This document shows, one piece after another, positions 7,183 to 13,315 of a stretch of DNA of 26,150 nucleotides. The notes beneath the pieces are model-generated. The model was not told where the DNA came from. It saw only the letters and a program-made list of their open reading frames with translations, and did not search any database. The DNA is taken from the NCBI RefSeq assembly GCF_905196875.1, contig NZ_CAJJWO010000070.1:1-26150 (forward strand), read 5' to 3'. The DNA comes from an uncultured Parabacteroides sp. Its GTDB lineage: Bacteria > Bacteroidota > Bacteroidia > Bacteroidales > Tannerellaceae. The translations under genes and the position numbers were made by a program. Numbering within the stretch: position 1 is the stretch's first letter; each line of letters begins with the position of its first letter.

Positions 7183-7241
7183 TTCTTGTTTAAATTGATA
7201 TTGGCATGGAATATAACAGAAAAAACGGGGGGATGGGTTTG

Positions 7242-7597
7242 GGAAAGGATAGCATAAGGTACGGTTAAACCTTCGAAACACGATGTATCGAATACGAACT
7301 CAAACTACTTTGAATACCATTAAGGTACAATTTAACCAGACACCGAAATTCTGGTTACACCTATTCTTCCGGAATTTACATACCACTAAGGTACAATTAA
7401 CCCAAAAGGGGGACACCAACCGGGTGCTGGCTCTGTAATTTACATGCCACTAAGGTACAATTAACCCGTAAATTTGGGGCATACATATGGCCAACCCATT
7501 ATACACTTTATATACCACTAATCGCAATAGATATTTAATATATCTGATTTCGAACACCCATTATACACTTTATATACCACTAAGGTGTAATTATACC
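7242..7597 (-). CRISPR. CRISPR array I: inverted, degenerate, 6 repeats and 5 spacers
   Basis: On the minus strand, repeats occur at 7568-7597, 7506-7535 (second half decayed), 7438-7467, 7374-7403, 7308-7337 and 7242-7271 (strongly diverged but in exact register). Spacers are about 32-38 nt. The repeats match those of arrays II and III (core TTGTACCTTAGTGG) but differ among themselves. The leader-proximal ones end ATATAAAG, the middle ones ATGTAAAT, and one distal copy ATTCAAAG. Its leader side faces right, towards array II. A 28-base duplication lies within it. It is probably old and largely inactive, though some repeats could still be processed. Confidence 0.85.
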
Positions 7598-7628
7598 ATA
7601 CAAATATAAAAATACCTGGACAAATTGG
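7598..7628 (-). other. Remnant leader of array I
   Basis: Reading on the minus strand: CCAATTTGTC, then directly CAGGTATTTTTATATTTG, then ATGG and the first repeat. The forward leader of array II has CCAATTTGTC at its start and CAGGGTATCTTTATAAATTTG at its end, with about 110 bp between. So this looks like the same leader with its middle deleted. It keeps a TATATTTG box (7601-7608) at the same place as the TAAATTTG box of the other leaders. Confidence 0.6.
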
Positions 7629-7683
7629 AGAATAAAACTTACAGATGTATTAATATAATGTATATTTGGAGAAGTTATTCTAT

Positions 7684-7840
7684 TAGTAGTATATAGCGTC
7701 AAACCAATTTGTCATTAAAGAGTTGTCGATCCCCGGGGTATTTCATACAATTGCAGGTCGACAACTTCAATTAGTAAAAATGAAGGCCCAAACAAGGCTA
7801 GAAGATATTTAGAGCAGGGTATCTTTATAAATTTGATAGG
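7684..7840 (+). promoter_or_regulatory. Leader of CRISPR array II
   Basis: These 157 bp precede the first repeat and align without gaps to 9017-9173, with about 15 differences by eye (near 90 percent). They contain a perfect 9-bp stem (AGTTGTCGA 7721-7729 / TCGACAACT 7758-7766), conserved with one change in the other leader. A TAAATTTG box (7828-7835) matches the Bacteroides -7 element and would start transcription at the first repeat. CCAATTTGTC at 7704-7713 mirrors GACAAATTGG at 7619-7628, where the array I leader begins. Confidence 0.75.
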
Positions 7841-8329
7841 GGTTAAATTGTACCTTAGTGGTATTCAAAGTTGGATTGGTATGTCAACGTCTTGAGATGG
7901 TTCGTCGGTTAAATTGTACCTTAGTGGTATTCAAAGGATGTCGGGACAGTGATAGTGCGCGCGGATGAGCAGTGGTTAAATTGTACCTTAGTGGTATTCA
8001 AAGTCCACAAAGTGTAGTTTGCGACTTCTTCTGTTCGTGGTTAAATTGTACCTTAGTGGTATTCAAAGATCGGACCTAATTGAGCAAAGGCCTGCATGAC
8101 GGGGTTAAATTGTACCTTAGTGGTATTCAAAGCACTTCCTGCAATCGCCTGCATGGCGACCGCACTTCGGTTAAATTGTACCTTAGTGGTATTTAAAGCT
8201 CGTAGAGTTTCGGCCGATGCACGAGCTGTTTCGGGGTTAAATTGTACCTTAGTGGTATATAAAGTCGTGACGCTCACGGATATTCAGGACGTTTGCTATG
8301 GGTTAATTGCACCTTAGTGGCATGTAAAC
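7841..8329 (+). CRISPR. CRISPR array II: 8 repeats, 7 spacers
   Basis: Repeats are 30 nt, starting at 7841, 7907, 7974, 8039, 8103, 8169, 8235 and 8300; spacers are 34-37 nt. The first five repeats are identical, opening GGTTAAATTGTACC and ending TTAGTGGTATTCAAAG. The last three drift (ATTTAAAG, ATATAAAG, ATGTAAAC ends), as expected for leader-distal repeats. The repeat holds a weak stem TACC-TTAGT-GGTA, and cleavage after it would leave an 8-nt ATTCAAAG handle, like type I-B crRNAs. It is oriented with the cas operon. Confidence 0.97.
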
Positions 8330-8360
8330 AAAGTTTGCTAAATAGCGAACTTTGTTTTAT
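8329..8360 (+). terminator. Hairpin at the 3' end of array II, terminator-like
   Basis: CAAAGTTTGC (8329-8338) and GCGAACTTTG (8345-8354) pair over 10 bp with one G-U, with loop TAAATA, followed by TTTTAT. It fits a Rho-independent terminator for the array transcript, insulating the next gene. A decayed relative (CAAACTTTCCTAATAGCGAA) follows array III near 9673. Confidence 0.6.
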
Positions 8361-8368
8361 CTTTGGAA

Positions 8369-8379
8369 TTAATTGTACC
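8369..8379 (+). repeat. Isolated part of a CRISPR repeat before the DUF3791 promoter
   Basis: TTAATTGTACC is identical to the first half of the array III repeat. It lies between the array II hairpin and the promoter of the DUF3791 gene, outside any array register. It is either an array remnant or a functional pseudo-repeat. Confidence 0.5.
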
Positions 8380-8403
8380 GAGTGAAGATATATAGTTTTT
8401 CAC

Positions 8404-8411
8404 TATCTTTG
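8404..8411 (+). promoter_or_regulatory. -7 box for the DUF3791 module
   Basis: TATCTTTG is a full match to TAnnTTTG, 32 bp before the ATG at 8443. AGTGAA (8381-8386) and TTCACT (8399-8404) form a 6-bp inverted pair just upstream, overlapping the box by one base, which could be an operator for self-regulation as in toxin-antitoxin operons. Confidence 0.5.
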
Positions 8412-8442
8412 TTTTAACGTAGTAATTAATAGGTAAACAACA

Positions 8443-8667
8443 ATGAACGAACAACAGCAAAATCGTGTAACTTATATCATTTATTGTATCAATGCTTTTG
8501 CAGAGCGTTACAAGTTGAGTGCCAAGCAAGCTTTTGCCTATCTGCAACGCTTCAAAGGATTTGTTTTTTTGGATGAATGCTACGAGGCCGAACATCAACT
8601 TTCTCTAAGCGATGCCGTTGACGACCTATCTGTTATCTGTAAACGAAATGGAGGAGGATTGGGATGA
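8443..8667 (+). CDS. DUF3791-family small protein, possible antitoxin
   Basis: A 74-residue, apparently intact protein. The stretch CINAFAERYKLSAKQAFAYLQRFKG, then FLDECYEAEHQLSLSDAVDDL and the end CKRNGGGLG, matches the DUF3791 family of short helical proteins usually encoded just before DUF3990 genes in Bacteroides. The stop overlaps the start of the DUF3990 remnant (ATGA). In the family context it may be an antitoxin or partner for the DUF3990 protein; this is inferred from gene order, since the function is not established. It is unusual that it lies between two CRISPR arrays and remains open while its presumed partner is destroyed. Its C-terminal half is repeated in inverted form at 6821-6927. 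Confidence 0.8.
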   Translation: MNEQQQNRVTYIIYCINAFAERYKLSAKQAFAYLQRFKGFVFLDECYEAEHQLSLSDAVDDLSVICKRNGGGLG

Positions 8668-8754
8668 TAACACTTTATCACGGATCGAATGTAGTGATCG
8701 AATCTGTTAGTTTGGATGGAAACATTGGTCGATGAATTGACATTCCGTAAACTG
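8561..8754 (+). repeat. Forward member of the 194-bp inverted duplication
   Basis: Partner of 6734-6927 on the other strand, with about 11 mismatches by eye. The two copies flank arrays I and II symmetrically. Confidence 0.85.
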
Positions 8755-8796
8755 GAACGGAATATGCAATATCTAAATTACAGAAGTTATGAATAA
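8664..8796 (+). pseudogene. Gutted DUF3990 gene, forward copy
   Basis: ATG at 8664 opens MITLYHGSNVVIESVSLDG and stops at 8735. The +1 frame then reads VDELTFRKLERNMQYLNYRSYE to a stop at 8794-8796, the C-terminal end of DUF3990-type proteins. The central core is gone, so only about 44 codons of an expected 150 remain, in two frames. The breakpoint (SLDGN, then VDEL) is shared with the inverted copy at 6689-6824, so the main deletion came before the duplication. A second deletion of the C-terminal part (RYFFGTER region) is specific to this copy. The end overlaps the next gene by 8 bases. Confidence 0.75.
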
Positions 8797-9019
8797 TGAA
8801 GCTCGTTTTTTGATAGATGCATTGGTAGAACGATTGGTCTTGTTAGTGATGGAAGATTTTAAACATTCGTTGCTGGATGCTTTAAGTTTGGTGTACAATT
8901 CTCAACTTTATGAGAAGATAACCGATCTTGAAACAGGACTATATTATCAAAGTGCTTTGTATAACTATGAATTGCTTCGTAAAGAAATAACACTTGGAAA
9001 GATTGTTCTTGATTTATAG
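8789..9019 (+). CDS. Small helical protein, third gene of the DUF3791/DUF3990 module
   Basis: A 76-residue intact frame beginning MNNEARFLIDALVERLVLLV, with a typical ETGLYYQSALYNYELL segment at about 48-63. I recall similar short proteins, often labelled DUF3791-like, following DUF3990 genes in Bacteroidales. The start overlaps the DUF3990 remnant (ATGAATAA), showing former translational coupling. No catalytic motif is visible. It could be a second antitoxin-like partner. The leader copy of array III begins at its stop codon, so its 3' end marks a duplication boundary. Confidence 0.65.
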   Translation: MNNEARFLIDALVERLVLLVMEDFKHSLLDALSLVYNSQLYEKITDLETGLYYQSALYNYELLRKEITLGKIVLDL

Positions 9020-9173
9020 TAGCATATAGTGTTGAACCTACTTGCCATTAAAGAATTGTCGATCCCCAGGGTATTTCATACAATTGGAGGTCGACAACTT
9101 CAATTAGTAAAAACGAAAGACCAAACAAGGCTAGAAGATATTTAGAGCAGGATATCTCTATAAATTTGATAGG
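9017..9173 (+). promoter_or_regulatory. Leader of CRISPR array III
   Basis: A 157-bp duplicate of 7684-7840, with the same length and about 15 differences. It keeps the GTCGA..TCGAC stem with one change and the TAAATTTG box (9161-9168) directly before the first repeat. It begins inside the stop codon of the gene ending at 9019. Confidence 0.75.
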
Positions 9174-9665
9174 GGGTTAATTGTACCTTAGTGGTATGTA
9201 AATTGACAAAATAGCAGGCATTCGGTGTTTTGTATTGTGGGGTTAATTGTACCTTAGTGGTATGTAAATTCAATTTGCAAACTTATGGCAGAACTCAATC
9301 CGGGGGTTAATTGTACCTTAGTGGTATGTAAATAACTTGAATGTTATAGGAAGACTTTTCCCGGAAGTGGGTTAAATTGTACCTTAGTGGTATATAAAGA
9401 CGATCATCATGATAGCCTTTTTTACATCTTGATCTTTGGGTTAATTGTACCTTAGTGGTATATAAAGAAAAGACGTATCTGCCTAAAGCTTGTTTCTATA
9501 TTGGGGTTAAATTGCACCTTAGTGGTATATAAAAGAACTGGAAAACGACCTTTCACCGTTCATGGACGCGGGTTAAATTGTACCTTAGTGGTATATAAAT
9601 CAGTTCATCGTTTCATATCCGGCAAGGGCGGACAAGCGGGTTAATCGTACCTTAGTGGTATAAAT
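9174..9665 (+). CRISPR. CRISPR array III: 8 repeats, 7 spacers, next to cas operon
   Basis: Repeats start at 9174, 9240, 9304, 9370, 9438, 9505, 9571 and 9638; spacers are 34-38 nt. The first three repeats are identical, opening GGGTTAATTGTACC and ending GTGGTATGTAAAT. Later ones carry ATATAAAG, ATATAAAA or ATATAAAT ends, and the last is 2 bases shorter with a decayed middle. The repeat class therefore differs from that of array II, although core and register are the same. Confidence 0.97.
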
Positions 9666-9890
9666 CGAATCTCAAACTTTCCTAATAGCGAAACATCCTG
9701 TTAATCAAAGACAATCCCAGCAACAACGATAACAGCGACCATCTATTTTCACAAATAAACCAAGATATTCATAGGTTATATCAAATTAATGATTACATTT
9801 GGGAAGAACACAGTATACATTATTAACTTACTTAGATTATATCTATACATTATATAATATATAACCTAAATATAATACCAGAATTGCAAT
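9666..9890. other. Spacer region between array III and cas6
   Basis: About 225 bp, AT-rich, with no gene. Just after the array, CAAACTTTCCTAATAGCGAA resembles the hairpin that ends array II, but its arms no longer pair well. The region also holds the cas promoter candidate. Confidence 0.5.
9794..9801 (+). promoter_or_regulatory. Candidate -7 box for the cas operon
   Basis: TACATTTG matches TAnnTTTG and would start transcription near 9808, leaving an 83-nt leader before cas6. No clear -33 box was seen, so this is tentative. Confidence 0.4.
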
Positions 9891-10550
9891 ATGAGAATAC
9901 ACTTATCAACGAACGCCAACGACGATCTCGTTCCCTTCAACTATCAACAGAAACTTATTGGCACATTACATCGTTGGCTTGGGACAAACGAACTACATGA
10001 TAAAATATCCTTATACTCTTTCTCATGGTTAAAAGGAGGAAAAAGATACAAAAACGGACTCAGTTTTCCTTATGGAGCTAACTGGTTTATCTCTTTTTGT
10101 GAGGAGAAATATGTCAAGGCCATAATAAATTCAATCATGGATTCACCTGATATGTTTTGCGGAATGAAAGTAGAAAGGATTGTTATTCAGGAGACACCTG
10201 ATCTATCCACCCAAAATCATTTCCAACTCGGAAGCCCGATCTTTATAAAACGCTTTTGTGATGGGAATCATAAACATTTCACATACAAAGATGAGAACAC
10301 CGGAGAGTTTATGGCCGAAACACTCAGGCGTAAAATGCAGATTGCCGGACTGCCGGAAGATCCATCCCTAAAGATCGAGTTTGACCTTAGTTATCCTAAC
10401 AAGAAAGAAAAACTCGTTACTATCCATAATATCAGTAATAAATGCAGCATGTGCCCTCTTATCATTGAAGGTACACCTCTGACAAAAGCCTTCGCATGGA
10501 ATTGCGGCATTGGCTCATTAACAGGTAGTGGTTGCGGTTCGATAATCTAA
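9891..10550 (+). CDS. cas6: Cas6, CRISPR pre-crRNA endoribonuclease
   Basis: A 219-residue protein with the general form of Cas6. The N-terminal first strand and helix (MRIHLSTNANDD, then PFNYQQKLIGTLHRWLG) carry His27 as a likely catalytic residue. The C-terminus ends in the glycine-rich loop WNCGIGSLTGSGCGSI, the common signature of the family. It would cut the array transcripts in the repeat, after the small TACC/GGTA stem, leaving an 8-nt 5' handle. It is the first gene of the cas operon, 10 bp before cas5, and close to array III. It is unclear whether the enzyme tolerates all three repeat variants in this locus. Confidence 0.88.
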   Translation: MRIHLSTNANDDLVPFNYQQKLIGTLHRWLGTNELHDKISLYSFSWLKGGKRYKNGLSFPYGANWFISFCEEKYVKAIINSIMDSPDMFCGMKVERIVIQETPDLSTQNHFQLGSPIFIKRFCDGNHKHFTYKDENTGEFMAETLRRKMQIAGLPEDPSLKIEFDLSYPNKKEKLVTIHNISNKCSMCPLIIEGTPLTKAFAWNCGIGSLTGSGCGSII

Positions 10551-10560
10551 GAATTACATT

Positions 10561-11154
10561 ATGTATTACGTAGTAAAATATTCAGGTCCTTTCGGATTTA
10601 TTAAACCCTGGACAGCAGTCAGGGATAGTGAAACATTCAGTCTGCAATTCCTGATAACGTCCACGATAGAAGGAATCGAAAAAAAACTTTTCCCGGAGTT
10701 ACTGAATACGACGGAAAGAGTTCAAAAGATAAGTAAATACCGTCTGAACTACTGCGGACTGGATTCACAACAGGAGCGAACCTGGTCTAAAGGCGGATTT
10801 GTCAAAGAGAAAAAGAAAGACGCACAAGGGAATGTTTACTATATTCCTAAAAACATTAGCATCATAACCCGGGGCGTTCTTCTATATCCCCATTTGTATC
10901 TCGCCTTTGAAAACAAGGACGATGCATCGCGCGCCGCAAAACAATCTATCTGCTTATGCAGAAACGAAGATATACTATTGCCGGATCATCCTATCGAAAT
11001 GTCGGCTGATGAATTTGAACAGATAGACGGATTCGAATGGATACCTACCGATGAAGGAAAGGGGTTCAAAGCCGGGCATAACAAATATCACGGGGGTGAA
11101 GAGATGTATGGTGTATTGCATGTAAAAGGTAATCCGATCAGAAGTACCCTATGA
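10561..11154 (+). CDS. cas5: Cas5 subunit of the Cascade complex
   Basis: A 197-residue protein. The start YYVVKYSGPFGFIKPWTAVRD followed by QFLITSTIEGIEKKLFPE follows the Cas5 pattern of a first ferredoxin-like strand, a proline-containing turn and a glycine-containing helix. Cas5 caps the 5' handle of the crRNA in type I complexes. It is much shorter than some Cas5 proteins but in a normal range. The stop overlaps the cas3 start (ATGA), so the two are translationally coupled. The family was assigned from the N-terminal motif and from its place in the operon. The rest of the protein gave no further motif. Confidence 0.75.
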   Translation: MYYVVKYSGPFGFIKPWTAVRDSETFSLQFLITSTIEGIEKKLFPELLNTTERVQKISKYRLNYCGLDSQQERTWSKGGFVKEKKKDAQGNVYYIPKNISIITRGVLLYPHLYLAFENKDDASRAAKQSICLCRNEDILLPDHPIEMSADEFEQIDGFEWIPTDEGKGFKAGHNKYHGGEEMYGVLHVKGNPIRSTL

Positions 11155-13313
11155 AAGCTCTTGGCGACATACTGGCAAAAAGCCCTGACAACGGTCATGT
11201 CCCACTCCTTGAACATAGTCTGCATACCCGGCAGGCTATCGAGATCTTTGCCCGGCAAATAGATTTTCCCTTTGATGTAACGATAGCCCTGAAAGGGGCG
11301 ACTTTACATGATTTAGGTAAAGCGCATAAGTATTTTCAAGACCGGATGAATGAAGTCGTTAACAACTCCTTATCAAACAGGCATAACAAATTCATTCATC
11401 GGCATGAGTTATCGTCATTAGCTTTCCTACCAGCCTTTCCCCTCCAGGAATGGGACACATTGATTGAAATGGTGGTAGCCCATCATAAGTCCATCACAGA
11501 TGATCCCCGGCGAAGAGGTATATTGGATATTGCCTCCGGCGATCGACATTGGATAGACAATCATTTACAGGACTGGGAAGAATGGAGTCAGTATGGGATA
11601 CAAATACTGAATGAACTTGGATATACCTGCCCCGGAATAGACCGGGAAGCAGCCAGAAAAGCTTTACTTTATACAGTAGACTATTGCGAATCGCAAACTT
11701 TCGGATGGTCTGCCTGGCGGGGGTTATTAATGGCCGCAGATCATTTTGCCTCGGCATTTTCTTCATCTACCCAAAAGGAACTTGAAGCTATATTCGAAGT
11801 CCCTGACCTGTCCGCTTATTTTAATCCGGAACGGATAAATCCTCTATATCCATTATCACAGATCGGAGTGAACGATAACCGCCTGCATACGCTGGTGGTA
11901 GCATCGACAGGTGCAGGAAAAACCGACTTTTTGTTGAAAAGATGTAAAGGACGCATTTTCTACACCCTGCCATTCCAGGCTTCTATAAATGCCATGTGGG
12001 AAAGACTAAAAGCAACTATTCCTAATAAAGATATTCGTTTGCTGCATGCAACGTCGAAGATCGTTGTCGGTAATAATATAGAAGAAAGAATGCTACAGCC
12101 ATTGATCGGATCGAGCATCAAGGTGTTGACGCCCCATCAATTGTCGTCCATTATCTTCGGTACTTCCGGGTTTGAAAGTGTCATACTGGATATCAAAGGA
12201 TGTGATATTATCCTGGACGAGATACATACTTATTCGGACTATTCGCAAGCAATGGTACTGGAAATCGTCAAAGCACTTCTAAGGTTTGATTGCCGCATCC
12301 ATATCGGGACAGCGACAATGCCTACCGCTTTATACAAACGGCTGCTGGACATATTGGGCGGGAAAGAGAATGTATACGAAGTCAAACTATCGGATGAAAC
12401 ACTGGATACATTCGACCGCCATCAGATATTCAAACTCGATAATGAGGACAATGTCTCCCCTATCCTGGCGAATGCCTTTAAGGAAAAAGAGAAAGTACTC
12501 GTCATTTACAATACCGTCAACAAAGCGCAGGCTGCCTTCAAGGAATTCAGGAAAGAATTTCCTGATATCCCCATGATGCTTATCCATAGCCGCTTCAAAC
12601 GAAGCGACCGCGTTAAACTTGAAAAGCTACTGAAAGAGGAATTCAACGGCGACGGGAAAGAACATGAGAACGGGAAATGTCCCTGCCTGGTCGTTTCGAC
12701 ACAGGTGGTAGAAGTCAGCCTGGATATCAGTTTCGACAGGATGATTACCCAATGCGCTCCTCTGGATAGTCTGATACAGCGATTCGGAAGAATAAACAGA
12801 AAAAGAGTAGCAGTCAATCACCGGGTTTACAGGCCGATTCATGTGATCGCTCCCGAAGGGAATGTGCTTCCTTACAAAATGGAATTACTGAAACGTAGTT
12901 TCGACCAACTGCCGGACAACGGGGATATTTTGCAGGAAAGATGTCTGCAGGAAAAAATAGACAAGGTATATCAATCTGTAGATACAAAGGAGATCGATAT
13001 TCACCTGGCTGTAAAAGACGGGGACTTCTCGCTTATAAACCTGACCAGCCGGACTGAAGCTGTCCTCTTGAAAGCATTGGAAATAGAAAGTGCTACCTGC
13101 ATACTATCCGCCGACAGGGATAAGTACATCACTGCCACCTGGGAAGAGCGGATCAATATGGAAATACCTGTTAACTGGAAAACGATCTCCCGATACAGGA
13201 ACAAATACGAACAGTTGCAAGATATAGGAGCAAATCCTTTTGTCGTCCCCATGTCGCAGGCAGAGTATGAGATTTATGGATTACAATTAGTGGAACATGA
13301 TAAATTCATTTAG
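11151..13313 (+). CDS. cas3: Cas3, HD nuclease-helicase
   Basis: A 720-residue effector of type I interference that is recruited by Cascade, unwinds and degrades target DNA. The N-terminal HD domain has H22/H25 (LEHSLHT), H53-D54 in TLHDLGK, H83-H85 (FIHRHE), H111-H112 and D197 (AADHFA). The helicase part has Walker A ASTGAGKT (251-258), the DExH box DEIH (356-359), motif III GTATMP (386-391), motif V VSTQVVEVSLD (515-525) and motif VI RFGRINR (544-550). All key motifs look intact, so the enzyme should be active. HD and helicase are in one chain, consistent with subtype I-B. It starts inside the cas5 stop and ends 2 bp before the next gene. Confidence 0.96.
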   Translation: MKALGDILAKSPDNGHVPLLEHSLHTRQAIEIFARQIDFPFDVTIALKGATLHDLGKAHKYFQDRMNEVVNNSLSNRHNKFIHRHELSSLAFLPAFPLQEWDTLIEMVVAHHKSITDDPRRRGILDIASGDRHWIDNHLQDWEEWSQYGIQILNELGYTCPGIDREAARKALLYTVDYCESQTFGWSAWRGLLMAADHFASAFSSSTQKELEAIFEVPDLSAYFNPERINPLYPLSQIGVNDNRLHTLVVASTGAGKTDFLLKRCKGRIFYTLPFQASINAMWERLKATIPNKDIRLLHATSKIVVGNNIEERMLQPLIGSSIKVLTPHQLSSIIFGTSGFESVILDIKGCDIILDEIHTYSDYSQAMVLEIVKALLRFDCRIHIGTATMPTALYKRLLDILGGKENVYEVKLSDETLDTFDRHQIFKLDNEDNVSPILANAFKEKEKVLVIYNTVNKAQAAFKEFRKEFPDIPMMLIHSRFKRSDRVKLEKLLKEEFNGDGKEHENGKCPCLVVSTQVVEVSLDISFDRMITQCAPLDSLIQRFGRINRKRVAVNHRVYRPIHVIAPEGNVLPYKMELLKRSFDQLPDNGDILQERCLQEKIDKVYQSVDTKEIDIHLAVKDGDFSLINLTSRTEAVLLKALEIESATCILSADRDKYITATWEERINMEIPVNWKTISRYRNKYEQLQDIGANPFVVPMSQAEYEIYGLQLVEHDKFI

Positions 13314-13315
13314 AT

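Noticed and set aside
8053..8277. Open frame of 74 codons on the minus strand with repeated TTKVQFN
   Set aside because: Also a translation of array II repeats and spacers; not a gene. Only the spacer content was kept, as a low-interest remark.
8096..8317. Open frame of 73 codons on the plus strand with repeated LNCTLVV segments
   Set aside because: The repeated peptide is the CRISPR repeat translated; the frame lies entirely within array II.
8338..8598. Minus-strand frame opposite the DUF3791 gene
   Set aside because: It covers the hairpin, the promoter and the antisense of a recognised family gene; no signal for its own expression.
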